Origin: Bacillus sp. Marseille-Q1617
GTDB lineage: Bacteria; Bacillota; Bacilli; Bacillales; Bacillaceae_B
Direction of reading: 5' to 3'
Length of the DNA: 64,000 nt
NCBI RefSeq assembly: GCF_903645295.1
Contig: NZ_CAHJXM010000001.1
Span: forward strand, 1 to 64,000
Position 1 is the first letter of the stretch. Every line of letters starts with the position of its first letter. The translations under genes and the position numbers were made by a program. Below are positions 19,812-31,386 of the stretch, one piece after another. The notes under the pieces were generated by a model. The model had not been told where the DNA came from. It did not search any database and saw only the letters and a program-made list of their open reading frames with translations.

Positions 19812-19852
19812 AGGTTGCGATGATGAAATGTATTGTTTCACTCTCGCAACCT
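19812..19852 (+). promoter_or_regulatory. Strong hairpin between rplK and rplA
   Basis: AGGTTGCGA pairs perfectly with TCGCAACCT, with an inner TGAAA/TTTCA pairing, followed by TATTT. It could be a weak terminator or attenuator. It stands directly before the second L1 site, the same order as in the rplK leader. Confidence 0.65.
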
Positions 19853-19858
19853 TATTTC

Positions 19859-19884
19859 GTGGGAGGTTATTCCGCTAAAACCAC
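19859..19884 (+). promoter_or_regulatory. Ribosomal protein L1 binding site mimic, before rplA
   Basis: GTGG (19859-19862) pairs with CCAC (19881-19884) with the same GA / TAAAA asymmetric loop as the site before rplK, and the same ACCACATCA flank. It lies 20 bases before the rplA start, well placed for feedback by L1 on its own gene. Confidence 0.75.
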
Positions 19885-19904
19885 ATCAAGGAGGAAATTA
19901 TAAA

Positions 19905-20606
19905 ATGGCTAAAAAAGGTAAAAAGTTTCTTGAAGCTCAAAAGCTTGTAGATCGTACTACAGCTTATTCAGTGGAAGAAGCAATCGAATTAGTAAAGAAA
20001 ACAAACATCGCTAAGTTTGACGCAACTGTTGAAGTAGCGTTCCGCTTAGGTGTAGATACTCGTAAGAATGACCAGCAAATCCGTGGAGCGGTAGTATTGC
20101 CGCACGGTACTGGTAAAACTCAAAAAGTTCTTGTATTCGCTAAAGGCGAAAAAGCGAAAGAAGCAGAAGCTGCTGGCGCTGACTTCGTTGGTGATGCAGA
20201 CCTAATCAACAAAATCACTCAAGGTTGGTTCGAGTTCGACGTAATCGTTGCGACTCCGGACATGATGGGTGAAGTTGGTAAGCTTGGCCGTGTATTAGGA
20301 CCTAAAGGCTTAATGCCAAACCCTAAAACTGGAACAGTTACTTTCGATGTTGAAAAAGCTGTTAACGAAATCAAAGCTGGTAAAGTAGAATACCGTGCTG
20401 ACAAAGCTGGTAACGTACACGTTCCTGTTGGAAAGATCTCTTTTGATAGCGAAAAATTAGTTGAGAACTTCACAACTATGTACGAAACAATGCTTAAAGC
20501 TAAACCTTCTGCAGCTAAAGGAACTTACATGAAGAACGTTGCTGTTACTTCAACTATGGGTCCTGGCGTTAAAGTTGATCCATCAACTTTTGCAGTTAAG
20601 GCATAA
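19905..20606 (+). CDS. rplA: 50S ribosomal protein L1
   Basis: L1 forms the mobile stalk next to the E site and represses its own operon by binding an mRNA copy of its rRNA site. The 233-residue product has [22 protein letters not shown], the [12 protein letters not shown] loop, and [19 protein letters not shown], the conserved RNA-binding loop. ATG 19905 follows AAGGAGGAAA; in-frame codons further upstream lie in the leader structures and are not coding. Confidence 0.97.
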   Translation: MAKKGKKFLEAQKLVDRTTAYSVEEAIELVKKTNIAKFDATVEVAFRLGVDTRKNDQQIRGAVVLPHGTGKTQKVLVFAKGEKAKEAEAAGADFVGDADLINKITQGWFEFDVIVATPDMMGEVGKLGRVLGPKGLMPNPKTGTVTFDVEKAVNEIKAGKVEYRADKAGNVHVPVGKISFDSEKLVENFTTMYETMLKAKPSAAKGTYMKNVAVTSTMGPGVKVDPSTFAVKA

Positions 20607-20613
20607 TTTGGTA

Positions 20614-20642
20614 TTGACTTAACATGAACTAGTCATTATAAT
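20614..20642 (+). promoter_or_regulatory. Promoter of rplJ-rplL
   Basis: TTGACT (20614-20619) and perfect TATAAT (20637-20642) with a 17-base spacer, just after rplA. It feeds the L10 leader. Confidence 0.85.
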
Positions 20643-20677
20643 TAGTTCTGTTGTTAAAAAACGAATACATTTGTACC

Positions 20678-20796
20678 GTAGACAGCAGGTGCTCATTCAG
20701 AGCTTAATTCCCCGCCGAGGTAATTGCGATAAAAAATGCGCGTGAAGCGTGTTAGCGATGCCCTTATGTCTACAATGATATAAGGGCATTTTTTAT
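20678..20796 (+). promoter_or_regulatory. Ribosomal protein L10 leader with terminator
   Basis: The closing stem GTAGAC (20678-20683) pairs with GTCTAC (20768-20773). Between them is the GC-rich L10/L12-binding fold. A terminator (ATGCCCTTAT with ATAAGGGCAT, then T6) spans 20758-20796 and overlaps the closing stem, so the two exclude each other. This is the known L10 autoregulatory leader of Firmicutes. Confidence 0.88.
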
Positions 20797-20844
20797 TGGA
20801 TGACGGTATAAATGTTCATCAGTCAATCTACAGGAGGTGTAATG

Positions 20845-21345
20845 ATGAGCAGCATTCTAGAACAAAAGCAACACATCGTTGGAGAAATCTCTGACAAGCT
20901 AAAGAACAGTGTATCTACAATCATTGTAGACTACCGTGGCCTAGATGTTTCTGAAGTAACTGAGCTTCGTAAACAACTTCGTGAAGCTGGCATCGACTTC
21001 AAAGTGTACAAAAACACAATGACACGTCGTGCTGCAGCAGAAGCTGGTCTTGAAGGGTTGAACGAATTCTTAACTGGTCCAAACGCAATCGCGTTCAGTT
21101 CTGAAGAAGTTGTAGCTCCTGCCAAGATCCTTAATAACTTCGCTAAAGAACACGAAGCACTTGAAATCAAAGCTGGTGTTATCGAAGGAACAATCACATC
21201 TGTTGAAGATGTTAAAGCTATCGCTGAACTTCCAAGCCGCGAAGGACTTCTTTCTATGCTACTCAGCGTGCTTCAAGCTCCAATGCGCAACTTCGCATTG
21301 GCTACAAAAGCCGTTGCAGACCAAAAAGAAGAACAAGGCGCGTAA
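20845..21345 (+). CDS. rplJ: 50S ribosomal protein L10
   Basis: L10 anchors the L7/L12 dimers to the stalk base and, with L12, binds its own leader RNA. The 166-residue product has [48 protein letters not shown], and a C-terminal helix that carries L7/L12. ATG 20845 is preferred over the adjacent ATG 20842 because of spacing from AGGAGGTG at 20832 and agreement with the 166-residue B. subtilis protein. Confidence 0.96.
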   Translation: MSSILEQKQHIVGEISDKLKNSVSTIIVDYRGLDVSEVTELRKQLREAGIDFKVYKNTMTRRAAAEAGLEGLNEFLTGPNAIAFSSEEVVAPAKILNNFAKEHEALEIKAGVIEGTITSVEDVKAIAELPSREGLLSMLLSVLQAPMRNFALATKAVADQKEEQGA

Positions 21346-21403
21346 GTTAAACAGAGTCGCTTGAATAATATTATGAACCAACACACTAAGGAGGAAATTT
21401 AAA

Positions 21404-21763
21404 ATGAGTAAAGAGCAAATCATTGACGCGATTAAAGAAATGTCCGTTCTTGAATTAAACGATCTAGTAAAAGCAATCGAAGAAGAATTTGGAGTAACTG
21501 CTGCTGCACCTGTAGCTGTAGCTGGTGGCGGAGCAGAAGCTGCTGCTGAAAAAACTGAATTTGACGTTGTTCTTGAGAGCGCTGGTTCTCAAAAGATCAA
21601 AGTTATCAAAGTTGTTCGTGAAATCACAGGTCTTGGACTTAAAGAAGCGAAAGAACTTGTTGACAACACTCCAAAAGCTCTTAAAGAAGGCATTTCTAAA
21701 GAAGAAGCTGAAGAGCTTAAAGCTAAACTTGAAGAAGTTGGCGCTGGCGTAGAAGTTAAGTAA
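21404..21763 (+). CDS. rplL: 50S ribosomal protein L7/L12
   Basis: L7/L12 dimers form the flexible stalk that recruits translational GTPases. The 119-residue product has the dimerizing N-terminal helix pair ([26 protein letters not shown]), an alanine-rich hinge, and the C-terminal factor-binding domain ([23 protein letters not shown]). ATG 21404 follows AAGGAGGAAA. Ends the rplJ-rplL unit at a good terminator. Confidence 0.97.
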   Translation: MSKEQIIDAIKEMSVLELNDLVKAIEEEFGVTAAAPVAVAGGGAEAAAEKTEFDVVLESAGSQKIKVIKVVREITGLGLKEAKELVDNTPKALKEGISKEEAEELKAKLEEVGAGVEVK

Positions 21764-21777
21764 TAATCGCATAGAAG

Positions 21778-21807
21778 AAAAGCTCGCTTTATAAGCGGGC
21801 TTTTTTC
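21778..21807 (+). terminator. Terminator after rplL
   Basis: AAAGCTCGCTT pairs with AAGCGGGCTTT across a three-base loop (one G-U), followed by T tract. Confidence 0.9.
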
Positions 21808-21856
21808 TTCTTTTGGTTATATACTCTGAAGCTGCTTAAAAGATGGAGGTGTAATA

Positions 21857-22456
21857 ATGACTAATCACTACTATTCCAGTAAGCCTGAAGTAGAAAGTAA
21901 TCCTCAAATCATACAATTTGAACTCAGGGGCCATTCCTTCAGATTCAAAACGGATCAAGGTGTCTTTTCGAAAAAAGAAGTGGATTTCGGTTCGCGGGCA
22001 TTGATCGAAAGCTTCGAGCTGCCAGAAACAGAAGGTGACTTGTTGGATGTTGGATGCGGCTACGGACCGATCGGTTTGGCTTTGGCTAAGGATTTTGACG
22101 ACCGGATCGTTCATATGGTCGATGTAAACGAAAGAGCCCTGTCGCTTGCGAGTGAAAATGCGAAAGCGAATGGTGTAGAGAATATAAGCATCTATCAAAG
22201 CGACCGCTATCACAACGTAAAAGAAAAGAGCTTTGCGGCAATCCTTACGAACCCTCCAATCAGGGCAGGAAAGGAAACCGTTCATTCCATTCTTTCCGAG
22301 AGTTATGACTACTTGGCGGATAAAGGTGAGTTATGGGTCGTTATTCAGAAGAAACAAGGCGCTCCATCCGCCATGGATAAAATGGAGGAATTGTTCTCAA
22401 ATGTAGAAATTGCTGCAAGAAAAAAAGGTTACTACATTCTGAGGTCAGTAAAATAA
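21857..22456 (+). CDS. ybxB: RsmC-like class I SAM-dependent methyltransferase (YbxB)
   Basis: A 199-residue single-domain methyltransferase related to the C-terminal half of RsmC, the 16S rRNA G1207 N2-methyltransferase. Motif I is LDVGCGYGPIG near 56-66; motif II acidic residue is in MVDVNERAL; the catalytic motif IV is NPPIRAG near 131. It lacks the N-terminal pseudo-domain of E. coli RsmC, as in other Firmicutes. The rRNA target is inferred from family and position between rplL and rpoB, not proven. Confidence 0.88.
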   Translation: MTNHYYSSKPEVESNPQIIQFELRGHSFRFKTDQGVFSKKEVDFGSRALIESFELPETEGDLLDVGCGYGPIGLALAKDFDDRIVHMVDVNERALSLASENAKANGVENISIYQSDRYHNVKEKSFAAILTNPPIRAGKETVHSILSESYDYLADKGELWVVIQKKQGAPSAMDKMEELFSNVEIAARKKGYYILRSVK

Positions 22457-22461
22457 ATCCG

Positions 22462-22490
22462 TTGACGTAGCTATTGCGCTATGATAACAT
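22462..22490 (+). promoter_or_regulatory. Promoter of rpoB-rpoC
   Basis: TTGACG (22462-22467) and extended -10 TGATAACAT (TAACAT at 22485-22490), 17-base spacer, giving an RNA leader of about 200 bases before rpoB. Confidence 0.75.
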
Positions 22491-22591
22491 TATAAAATGC
22501 AAAAATATTATTTTCCGGTATTGTGTCCATATGTATACATATTGGATAAATTGGAAAAGATTATAAAATAATAGTTCGTCATATGAAAATG

Positions 22592-22621
22592 AGGTTTTAT
22601 CATTAAAACCCTTTTTCTTTT
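22592..22621 (+). terminator. Terminator-like hairpin in the rpoB leader
   Basis: GGTTTT-ATCATT-AAAACC (6 pairs) followed by CTTTTTCTTTTTG. It may attenuate rpoBC transcription; the stem is short. Confidence 0.5.
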
Positions 22622-22695
22622 TGTCTTGTGTAGAGTCAAATCTACTATGGGCAATATAGACACAACCAAAACGCTTGATTTGAGGGGTGAATCAG

Positions 22696-25600
22696 TTGAC
22701 AGGTCAACTAGTTCAGTATGGACGACACCGCCAACGCAGAAGTTTTGCGCGTATCAGTGAAGTTTTAGAATTGCCGAATTTAATCGAAATTCAAACTTCC
22801 TCGTATCAATGGTTTCTTGATGAGGGGTTAAGAGAAATGTTCCGTGACATTTCTCCGATTGAGGACTTCACTGGTAATCTCTCTTTAGAATTTATTGATT
22901 ATAGTCTGGGAGAGCCAAAGTACTCGGTGGAAGAATCAAAGGAAAGAGATGTAACTTACTCTGCGCCGCTTAGGGTGAAAGTCCGTCTTGTGAATAAGGA
23001 AACTGGAGAAGTGAAAGATCAAGACGTATTTATGGGTGATTTCCCATTAATGACGGATACAGGTACTTTTGTCATTAATGGAGCTGAGCGTGTAATCGTT
23101 TCTCAGCTTGTTCGTTCGCCTAGTGTGTACTTCAGCGGAAAAGTAGATAAGAACGGAAAGAAAGGGTTTACTGCTACCGTTATACCAAACCGCGGAGCTT
23201 GGCTTGAGTATGAAACAGATGCAAAAGATGTTGTTTATGTGCGAATTGATCGAACTCGCAAACTGCCGGTAACGGTTCTTTTACGTGCCCTTGGGTTTGG
23301 CTCTGATCAAGAAATCATCGATTTGATCGGTGATAATGAGTACATTCGTAACACGCTCGAGAAAGACAATACGGAAGGTATCGACAAAGCATTGCTCGAA
23401 ATCTATGAGCGTCTGCGTCCGGGAGAACCTCCTACAGTAGAAAATGCTAAAAGTTTACTCGTTTCACGTTTCTTTGATCCAAAGCGTTATGACTTGGCAA
23501 ACGTTGGACGTTATAAGATGAATAAAAAGCTTCATATTAAGAACCGTTTATTCGGTCAGACTCTAGCGGAAACTCTAGCAGATCCGGAAACGGGCGAGAT
23601 TCTTGCAGAGAAAGGCACGGTTCTTGACCGTCGTACACTGGACAAAGTCATTCCTTATTTAGAAGAGGGAATCGGATTCAAGACGTATCAGCAGTCCGGC
23701 GGAGTATTGGAAGAAGATGTTCTTCTCCAATCTATTAAAATTTACTCTCCTAATGAAGAAGGAGAACAAGAGATTAATGTAATCAGTAACGCATATGTAG
23801 AAGAGGAAGTTAAATACATCACGCCTGCTGACATCATCTCTTCCATCTCCTATTTCTTCAACTTATTGCATGGAGTAGGATTTACAGATGATATCGACCA
23901 CTTAGGTAACCGTCGTTTACGTTCGGTTGGCGAATTGCTGCAGAATCAGTTCCGTATCGGACTTTCCCGTATGGAGCGTGTGGTACGTGAAAGAATGTCC
24001 ATCCAGGATACTAACACGATCACGCCGCAGCAGCTGATCAACATCCGTCCGGTCATCGCTTCTATTAAAGAGTTCTTTGGAAGCTCACAGCTGTCCCAAT
24101 TCATGGACCAAACGAACCCATTGGCAGAATTGACGCACAAACGCCGTCTGTCTGCACTTGGACCTGGTGGTCTGACGCGTGAACGCGCTGGTTTCGAAGT
24201 GCGTGACGTTCACTATTCCCACTATGGCCGTATGTGTCCGATTGAAACACCTGAGGGGCCGAACATCGGACTGATCAACTCACTTTCTTCATTTGCGAAA
24301 GTGAATAAATTCGGATTTATCGAGACACCTTATCGTCGCGTTGATCCTGATACAGGTAAAGTAACGGATCGTATCGATTACTTGACAGCAGACGAAGAAG
24401 ACAACTATGTAGTGGCACAGGCGAATGCACGTCTTGGTGACGATGGTTCATTCCTGGATGAAGAAGTAATCGCTCGTTTCCGTGGTGAAAACACGGCAAT
24501 CAAGCGTGAACGTCTTGACTACATGGATGTATCACCTAAACAAGTAGTATCAGCTGCGACAGCATGTATTCCTTTCTTAGAGAACGATGACTCCAACCGT
24601 GCCCTGATGGGAGCGAACATGCAGCGTCAAGCAGTACCTCTTATGAACCCTGAGTCCCCGATTGTTGGAACTGGTATGGAACACGTATCAGCTAAAGACT
24701 CAGGAGCTGCAGTCATCTGTAAGCATGAGGGTGTTGTGGAAAAAGTTGAAGCGAAACAAGTTTGGGTTCGCCGCGTGAAAGAAATCGATGGTCAGGAAGT
24801 CAAGGGCGACCTAGATAAGTATCGTATGCAAAAATTCATCCGTTCCAACCAGGGAACATGCTACAACCAGCGTCCGATCGTGAGTGAAGGCGACCGTGTA
24901 GTAAAAGGGGAAATCCTTGCTGATGGTCCTTCAATGGAAAAAGGCGAACTAGCCTTAGGACGTAACGTGATGGTTGGTTTCATGACATGGGACGGTTACA
25001 ACTATGAAGATGCGATCATCATGAGTGAGCGTCTTGTAAAAGACGATGTTTATACTTCCATTCATATTGAAGAATATGAGTCTGAGTCGCGTGATACGAA
25101 GCTTGGGCCGGAAGAAATCACTCGTGATATTCCAAATGTCGGTGAAGATGCCCTGCGCAATCTTGACGAACGTGGAATCATCCGCATCGGTGCAGAAGTA
25201 AAAGATGGCGACTTGCTTGTAGGTAAAGTAACGCCTAAAGGTGTAACAGAGCTGACAGCTGAAGAACGCTTATTACATGCAATCTTCGGTGAGAAAGCTC
25301 GTGAAGTAAGAGATACATCCCTTCGCGTACCTCACGGCGGCGGCGGAATCATCCTTGATGTGAAAGTCTTCAACCGTGAAGACGGCGACGAACTGCCACC
25401 GGGTGTCAACCAGCTGGTCCGCGTCTACATCGTTCAGAAGCGTAAGATTTCTGAAGGTGACAAGATGGCCGGCCGACATGGTAACAAGGGTGTTATCTCG
25501 AAAATCTTACCTGAAGAAGACATGCCGTATCTTCCAGACGGTACACCGATCGATATCATGCTTAACCCATTAGGGGTACCATCACGTATGAACATCGGTC

Positions 25601-26253
25601 AGGTGCTTGAGCTTCACTTGGGTATGGCCGCAAGATATCTTGGCATTCATGTTGCTTCACCGGTATTCGATGGAGCGCGTGAGGAAGATGTTTGGTCTAC
25701 AATCGAAGAAGCAGGTATGGCGCGCGATGCCAAAACCGTTCTTTACGATGGTAGAACCGGTGAACCGTTTGACAACCGTGTATCAGTTGGAATCATGTAC
25801 ATGATCAAGCTTGCTCACATGGTTGATGACAAACTTCACGCTCGTTCTACTGGTCCTTACTCGCTTGTTACGCAGCAGCCGCTTGGAGGTAAAGCTCAAT
25901 TCGGTGGTCAGCGTTTCGGTGAGATGGAGGTATGGGCACTTGAAGCATATGGTGCCGCTTATACACTGCAAGAAATCCTTACGGTTAAATCCGATGACGT
26001 GGTCGGCCGTGTGAAAACATACGAGGCTATCGTCAAAGGTGAAAACGTACCTGAGCCTGGTGTTCCAGAATCATTCAAGGTTCTGATCAAAGAGCTTCAA
26101 AGTTTAGGTATGGATGTTAAGATCCTTTCAAGCACGGAAGAAGAAATTGAAATGCGTGACTTGGAAGACGAAGAAGAAGTACAACAAGCTGACACGCTAA
26201 ATATATCTGAGTCTAATGAGCAAGAATCCGAGACAGTAGGGTCAAAGGAATAA
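22696..26253 (+). CDS. rpoB: DNA-directed RNA polymerase subunit beta
   Basis: The beta subunit forms half of the RNA polymerase active cleft. The 1185-residue product has the N-terminal lobe ([18 protein letters not shown]), the rifampicin pocket [20 protein letters not shown] near 464-490 with wild-type residues, the active-center [12 protein letters not shown] near 920, and an acidic C-terminal tail typical of Bacillus. TTG 22696 follows GAGGGGTGA and matches the B. subtilis start; a GTG three codons upstream lies in the binding site. The start codon lies in a small inverted repeat. Confidence 0.97.
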   Translation: MTGQLVQYGRHRQRRSFARISEVLELPNLIEIQTSSYQWFLDEGLREMFRDISPIEDFTGNLSLEFIDYSLGEPKYSVEESKERDVTYSAPLRVKVRLVNKETGEVKDQDVFMGDFPLMTDTGTFVINGAERVIVSQLVRSPSVYFSGKVDKNGKKGFTATVIPNRGAWLEYETDAKDVVYVRIDRTRKLPVTVLLRALGFGSDQEIIDLIGDNEYIRNTLEKDNTEGIDKALLEIYERLRPGEPPTVENAKSLLVSRFFDPKRYDLANVGRYKMNKKLHIKNRLFGQTLAETLADPETGEILAEKGTVLDRRTLDKVIPYLEEGIGFKTYQQSGGVLEEDVLLQSIKIYSPNEEGEQEINVISNAYVEEEVKYITPADIISSISYFFNLLHGVGFTDDIDHLGNRRLRSVGELLQNQFRIGLSRMERVVRERMSIQDTNTITPQQLINIRPVIASIKEFFGSSQLSQFMDQTNPLAELTHKRRLSALGPGGLTRERAGFEVRDVHYSHYGRMCPIETPEGPNIGLINSLSSFAKVNKFGFIETPYRRVDPDTGKVTDRIDYLTADEEDNYVVAQANARLGDDGSFLDEEVIARFRGENTAIKRERLDYMDVSPKQVVSAATACIPFLENDDSNRALMGANMQRQAVPLMNPESPIVGTGMEHVSAKDSGAAVICKHEGVVEKVEAKQVWVRRVKEIDGQEVKGDLDKYRMQKFIRSNQGTCYNQRPIVSEGDRVVKGEILADGPSMEKGELALGRNVMVGFMTWDGYNYEDAIIMSERLVKDDVYTSIHIEEYESESRDTKLGPEEITRDIPNVGEDALRNLDERGIIRIGAEVKDGDLLVGKVTPKGVTELTAEERLLHAIFGEKAREVRDTSLRVPHGGGGIILDVKVFNREDGDELPPGVNQLVRVYIVQKRKISEGDKMAGRHGNKGVISKILPEEDMPYLPDGTPIDIMLNPLGVPSRMNIGQVLELHLGMAARYLGIHVASPVFDGAREEDVWSTIEEAGMARDAKTVLYDGRTGEPFDNRVSVGIMYMIKLAHMVDDKLHARSTGPYSLVTQQPLGGKAQFGGQRFGEMEVWALEAYGAAYTLQEILTVKSDDVVGRVKTYEAIVKGENVPEPGVPESFKVLIKELQSLGMDVKILSSTEEEIEMRDLEDEEEVQQADTLNISESNEQESETVGSKE

Positions 26254-26304
26254 ATTTAGAGCAATTAGGGTTAGAGCCTGTAGATTAAAAGGGAGGTAGG
26301 CCCC

Positions 26305-29300
26305 TTGCTAGATGTAAATAACTTTGAGTATATGAAAATTGGTTTAGCTTCCCCCGATAAGATCCGTTCGTGGTCTTTCGGGGAAGTCAAAAAACCGGAA
26401 ACCATTAATTATCGTACATTAAAGCCGGAAAAAGACGGCTTGTTCTGTGAGCGTATTTTCGGTCCTACAAAGGACTGGGAATGTCACTGCGGTAAATACA
26501 AACGTGTACGCTATAAAGGCGTCGTTTGTGACCGTTGTGGAGTTGAAGTAACAAAAGCGAAGGTTCGCCGTGAACGTATGGGTCACATCGAACTTGCCGC
26601 TCCTGTATCTCACATTTGGTACTTCAAAGGAATCCCAAGCCGTATGGGGCTTGTTTTAGACATGTCCCCTCGTGCACTGGAAGAAGTCATCTACTTCGCT
26701 TCCTATGTTGTAACAGAACCTGGTGATACGGCTCTTGAAAGAAAGCAGCTGCTTTCAGAGAAAGAGTACCGTGCTTACCGTGAAAAATATGGAGTGAAGT
26801 TCCAGGCTGCAATGGGTGCGGAAGCGATCAAAAAACTTCTGCAGGATATTGACCTTGACAAGGAAGCTGACTTCTTAAAAGAAGAGCTGAAAACAGCTCA
26901 AGGCCAACGCCGTACCCGTGCAATCAAACGTCTCGAAGTTGTCGAGTCATTCAGAAACTCAGGAAATGATCCTGATTGGATGATCCTTGATGTACTTCCT
27001 GTCATCCCTCCTGAACTGCGTCCTATGGTCCAGCTGGATGGAGGACGTTTCGCAACATCTGACCTGAACGATTTATATCGCCGGGTAATCAACCGTAACA
27101 ACCGTTTAAAACGTTTATTGGATCTTGGTGCTCCAAGCATTATCGTGCAGAATGAGAAGCGTATGCTTCAAGAAGCTGTTGATGCGCTGATTGACAATGG
27201 CCGCCGTGGACGTCCGGTAACAGGACCAGGTAACCGTCCATTGAAATCTCTTTCTCACATGCTTAAAGGAAAACAAGGTCGTTTCCGTCAAAACCTTCTT
27301 GGTAAGCGTGTTGACTATTCTGGTCGTTCTGTAATCGTTGTTGGACCTAATCTGAAAATGTACCAATGTGGTCTTCCAAAAGAAATGGCACTTGAATTAT
27401 TCAAGCCATTCGTCATGAAAGAACTCGTTGAAAAAGGATTGGCCCACAACATCAAGAGTGCAAAACGCAAGATTGAACGCGTACAGCCGGAAGTATGGGA
27501 TGTATTAGAAGAGGTAATCAAAGAACACCCTGTTCTTTTAAACCGTGCACCTACTCTTCACAGACTTGGTATTCAAGCATTTGAACCAACCCTTGTAGAA
27601 GGTAGAGCGATCCGTCTTCATCCACTTGTATGTACAGCATACAACGCGGACTTTGACGGTGACCAAATGGCGGTTCACGTACCATTATCTTCTGAAGCCC
27701 AAGCTGAAGCTCGCATGCTGATGCTTGCCGCCCAAAACATCCTGAACCCTAAAGATGGTAAACCTGTTGTTACACCATCACAGGATATGGTATTAGGTAA
27801 CTATTACCTGACACTTGAACGTGAAAATGCTGTTGGTGAAGGCATGGTCTTCTCAGACGCAAATGAAGTACTGCTTGCTTACCAAAATGGATATGCACAC
27901 TTGCATACCCGTATTGGAATCCATGCAGGAACACTTCATAATAAAACGTTCACTGAAAAGCAAAACAAACAAATGTTATTAACGACGGTTGGTAAAGTAA
28001 TCTTTAACGAGATTCTACCAGACTCCTTCCCATTCATTAACGAACCGACAAAGAGCAACTTGGAAGAAGCTACACCTGAAAAGTACTTTGTTGATCCGGG
28101 AACTGATATCAAAGAAGAGTTTAAAAACCGTGAGTTAATCAACCCGTTTAAAAAAGGTTTCTTAGGAAACATCATCGCCGAAGTATTCAAGAAGTTTGCG
28201 ATCACTGAAACTTCACGGATGCTCGATAAAATGAAAGATCTAGGATTCAAATATTCTTCGAAAGCAGGTATTACAGTTGGTATCGCCGACATCGTAGTAT
28301 TAGCTGAAAAAGAACAAATCCTTGTAGAAGCACAAAGTAAAGTGGACAACGTATTGAAGCAATTCAAACGCGGTCTGATTACAGAAGATGAGAGATACGA
28401 TCGTGTCATCTCCATCTGGAGTGCTGCGAAAGATACGATCCAAGGTAAGTTAATGGCGACGCTTGATAAACGCAACCCGATCTTCATGATGAGTGACTCT
28501 GGTGCCCGTGGTAACGCATCTAACTTCACTCAGCTTGCCGGTATGCGTGGTCTGATGGCCAACCCGGCTGGTCGTATCATTGAGTTACCGATCAAATCAA
28601 GTTTCCGTGAAGGTCTGACGGTCCTTGAATACTTCATCTCTACACACGGTGCCCGTAAAGGTCTTGCCGATACAGCACTGAAGACAGCTGACTCAGGATA
28701 CCTGACTCGTCGTCTTGTTGATGTGGCTCAAGATGTCATTGTACGTGAAGAGGACTGCGGAACGGATAGAGGACTGCTGGTTGGTTCCATCAAAGAAGGA
28801 ACAGAAATCATCGAGCCTCTTGAAGAGCGTCTGCTTGGCCGTTACTCACGTAAGACATTGCGTCACCCGGAAACAGATGAGATTCTTGTCGATGAAAATC
28901 AGCTGATCAATGAAGACTTAGCGAAGGCCATTGTAGATGCGGGTGTTGAACATGTTTCAATCCGTTCTGCATTTACATGTAACACACGCCACGGTGTATG
29001 TGAAAAATGTTATGGTACAAACTTAGCTACTGGTCAGAAGGTAGAGGTAGGAGAAGCAGTCGGTATCATCGCTGCGCAATCAATCGGGGAGCCTGGTACA
29101 CAGTTAACGATGCGTACATTCCATACCGGTGGGGTTGCAGGAGACGATATCACTCAAGGTTTACCGCGTATCCAAGAGATCTTCGAAGCGCGTAATCCTA
29201 AGGGTCAGGCTGTCATCTCTGAAATTGATGGTGTCATTACTTCCATCAGTGAAGGAAAAGACCGTCAATACGAAATCACTGTTCAAGGTGATGTGGAAAC

Positions 29301-29904
29301 AAGAAATTACACCGCTCCTTATACAGCGCGTCTTAAGTACGCAGTCAACGATAAAGTTGCCCGCGGACAAGAGCTTACAGAAGGTTCGATCGATCCAAAA
29401 GAACTTCTCAAAGTGCGTGACGTATCTGCCGTTCAAGAATACTTGCTGCGCGAAGTACAAAAAGTATATCGTATGCAAGGGGTTGAAATCGGCGATAAGC
29501 ACGTAGAAGTGATGGTTCGTCAAATGCTTCGTAAAGTTCGTGTTATCGATGCTGGTGAAACTGAGGTACTTCCAGGTACTCTTATGGATATCCACCAGTT
29601 CAGGGACGCGAATGAGAACGCATTGCTCAAAGGAGATATCCCGGCAACAGGCAGACCTGTATTGCTTGGAATCACGAAAGCTTCTCTTGAGACGGATTCC
29701 TTCTTATCTGCAGCTTCATTCCAGGAAACAACCCGTGTGTTGACGGATGCTGCAATCAAAGGTAAACGTGATGAGCTTCTAGGATTGAAAGAAAATGTCA
29801 TCATCGGTAAACTCGTGCCTGCTGGTACAGGTATGCAGCGCTACCGTAAGGCAGAACCGGTCTTAGCTGAAGAAACGAGCGAAGAAACAGTTACAGTAGA
29901 GTAA
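26305..29904 (+). CDS. rpoC: DNA-directed RNA polymerase subunit beta'
   Basis: The beta' subunit carries the catalytic magnesium site. The 1199-residue product has the N-terminal zinc ribbon ([20 protein letters not shown] near 60-80), the NADFDGDQ catalytic loop near 448-455, the bridge-helix and trigger-loop region ([19 protein letters not shown]), and a second zinc site ([13 protein letters not shown]). TTG 26305 follows GGGAGG and matches the B. subtilis terminus [10 protein letters not shown]. It lies 51 bases after rpoB and ends at a strong terminator. Confidence 0.97.
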   Translation: MLDVNNFEYMKIGLASPDKIRSWSFGEVKKPETINYRTLKPEKDGLFCERIFGPTKDWECHCGKYKRVRYKGVVCDRCGVEVTKAKVRRERMGHIELAAPVSHIWYFKGIPSRMGLVLDMSPRALEEVIYFASYVVTEPGDTALERKQLLSEKEYRAYREKYGVKFQAAMGAEAIKKLLQDIDLDKEADFLKEELKTAQGQRRTRAIKRLEVVESFRNSGNDPDWMILDVLPVIPPELRPMVQLDGGRFATSDLNDLYRRVINRNNRLKRLLDLGAPSIIVQNEKRMLQEAVDALIDNGRRGRPVTGPGNRPLKSLSHMLKGKQGRFRQNLLGKRVDYSGRSVIVVGPNLKMYQCGLPKEMALELFKPFVMKELVEKGLAHNIKSAKRKIERVQPEVWDVLEEVIKEHPVLLNRAPTLHRLGIQAFEPTLVEGRAIRLHPLVCTAYNADFDGDQMAVHVPLSSEAQAEARMLMLAAQNILNPKDGKPVVTPSQDMVLGNYYLTLERENAVGEGMVFSDANEVLLAYQNGYAHLHTRIGIHAGTLHNKTFTEKQNKQMLLTTVGKVIFNEILPDSFPFINEPTKSNLEEATPEKYFVDPGTDIKEEFKNRELINPFKKGFLGNIIAEVFKKFAITETSRMLDKMKDLGFKYSSKAGITVGIADIVVLAEKEQILVEAQSKVDNVLKQFKRGLITEDERYDRVISIWSAAKDTIQGKLMATLDKRNPIFMMSDSGARGNASNFTQLAGMRGLMANPAGRIIELPIKSSFREGLTVLEYFISTHGARKGLADTALKTADSGYLTRRLVDVAQDVIVREEDCGTDRGLLVGSIKEGTEIIEPLEERLLGRYSRKTLRHPETDEILVDENQLINEDLAKAIVDAGVEHVSIRSAFTCNTRHGVCEKCYGTNLATGQKVEVGEAVGIIAAQSIGEPGTQLTMRTFHTGGVAGDDITQGLPRIQEIFEARNPKGQAVISEIDGVITSISEGKDRQYEITVQGDVETRNYTAPYTARLKYAVNDKVARGQELTEGSIDPKELLKVRDVSAVQEYLLREVQKVYRMQGVEIGDKHVEVMVRQMLRKVRVIDAGETEVLPGTLMDIHQFRDANENALLKGDIPATGRPVLLGITKASLETDSFLSAASFQETTRVLTDAAIKGKRDELLGLKENVIIGKLVPAGTGMQRYRKAEPVLAEETSEETVTVE

Positions 29905-29913
29905 TCTAATATG

Positions 29914-29954
29914 GCTAACTCTTAGATTGTTTCACTTTCTAAGAGTTAGCTTTT
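29914..29954 (+). terminator. Terminator after rpoC
   Basis: GCTAACTCTTAGA pairs perfectly with TCTAAGAGTTAGC across an 11-base loop, followed by TTTT. Confidence 0.88.
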
Positions 29955-29974
29955 ATAAATCTTTTGATTCTGTG

Positions 29975-30003
29975 TTGACATAGTAATTTTAAGATGATAA
30001 TAT
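29975..30003 (+). promoter_or_regulatory. Promoter of ybxF and the str operon
   Basis: Perfect TTGACA (29975-29980) and extended -10 TGATAATAT (TAATAT at 29998-30003) with a 17-base spacer. Confidence 0.85.
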
Positions 30004-30050
30004 ATTCAAGGTTGCTCCTATTAATAACCTGCTACTTTGGAGGATATCAA

Positions 30051-30299
30051 ATGTCTTATGAAAAAGTATCACAGGCGAAAGAAATTATTGTAGGGACAAA
30101 GCAAGCAGTGAAAGCTCTGAAGAATGGTCATGTACTGGAAGTTGTTATCGCGGAAGATGCTGATCCGAGGGTGATAGCGAAAGTAGTGCAGGCTGCTAAA
30201 GATCTTGATGTACAGGTCAATAAAGTGGATTCGATGAAGAAGCTTGGCAGATCGTGCGGAATAGATGTTGGAGCGGCAGCTGTTGCGATTATACAGTAA
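30051..30299 (+). CDS. rplGB: L7Ae-family ribosomal protein YbxF
   Basis: An 82-residue L7Ae/L30e-fold protein that binds kink-turn RNA; in B. subtilis it associates with the ribosome but its exact role is unsettled. Features are [28 protein letters not shown] and the RNA-contact end [24 protein letters not shown] 30051 follows TTGGAGGATAT. Its gene opens the str operon, before rpsL. The paralog YlxQ would be elsewhere. Confidence 0.92.
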   Translation: MSYEKVSQAKEIIVGTKQAVKALKNGHVLEVVIAEDADPRVIAKVVQAAKDLDVQVNKVDSMKKLGRSCGIDVGAAAVAIIQ

Positions 30300-30821
<522 letters not shown>

Positions 30822-30865
30822 TCATGAAATCATAAATTCATTTCTCGTTGAAAGGAGGAAATCAC

Positions 30866-31336
30866 ATGCCACGTAAAGGTCCTGTAGCAAAAAGAGACGT
30901 TTTACCTGATCCAATGTACAATTCTAAATTAGTTACCCGCTTAATCAACAAAATCATGATTGACGGTAAAAGAGGTAAAGCTCAAAAGAAATTATACGCT
31001 GCGTTTGATATCATCAGCGAGCGTTCTGGGAAAGATGCAATGGAAGTATTCGATGCAGCTTTAAAGAATATCATGCCGGTATTAGAAGTTAAAGCTCGTC
31101 GTGTTGGTGGTTCAAACTACCAAGTACCTGTTGAGGTTCGCCCTGAGCGTCGTACGACTCTAGGTCTTCGTTGGTTAGTAAACTACTCTCGTCTTCGCGG
31201 TGAGAAGACAATGGAAGAGCGTTTAGCTAACGAAATCCTTGATGCAGCTAATAACACTGGAGCTTCTGTTAAGAAGCGTGAAGATACTCATAAGATGGCT
31301 GAAGCGAACAAAGCGTTTGCTCACTATCGCTGGTAA
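30866..31336 (+). CDS. rpsG: 30S ribosomal protein S7
   Basis: S7 starts assembly of the 30S head by binding 16S rRNA and lines the E site. The 156-residue product has [37 protein letters not shown] (the beta-hairpin facing the mRNA), and the C-terminal [24 protein letters not shown] end. ATG 30866 follows AAAGGAGG. Length is standard for Firmicutes. Confidence 0.97.
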   Translation: MPRKGPVAKRDVLPDPMYNSKLVTRLINKIMIDGKRGKAQKKLYAAFDIISERSGKDAMEVFDAALKNIMPVLEVKARRVGGSNYQVPVEVRPERRTTLGLRWLVNYSRLRGEKTMEERLANEILDAANNTGASVKKREDTHKMAEANKAFAHYRW

Positions 31337-31386
31337 TCTTTAATTAACAAACAAATTACACTCATATAAGGAAGGAGAAAGACCAC

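Noticed and set aside
27936..28529. 197-codon minus-strand frame within rpoC
   Set aside because: Antisense shadow of a strongly conserved coding region with biased codons; no initiation signal.
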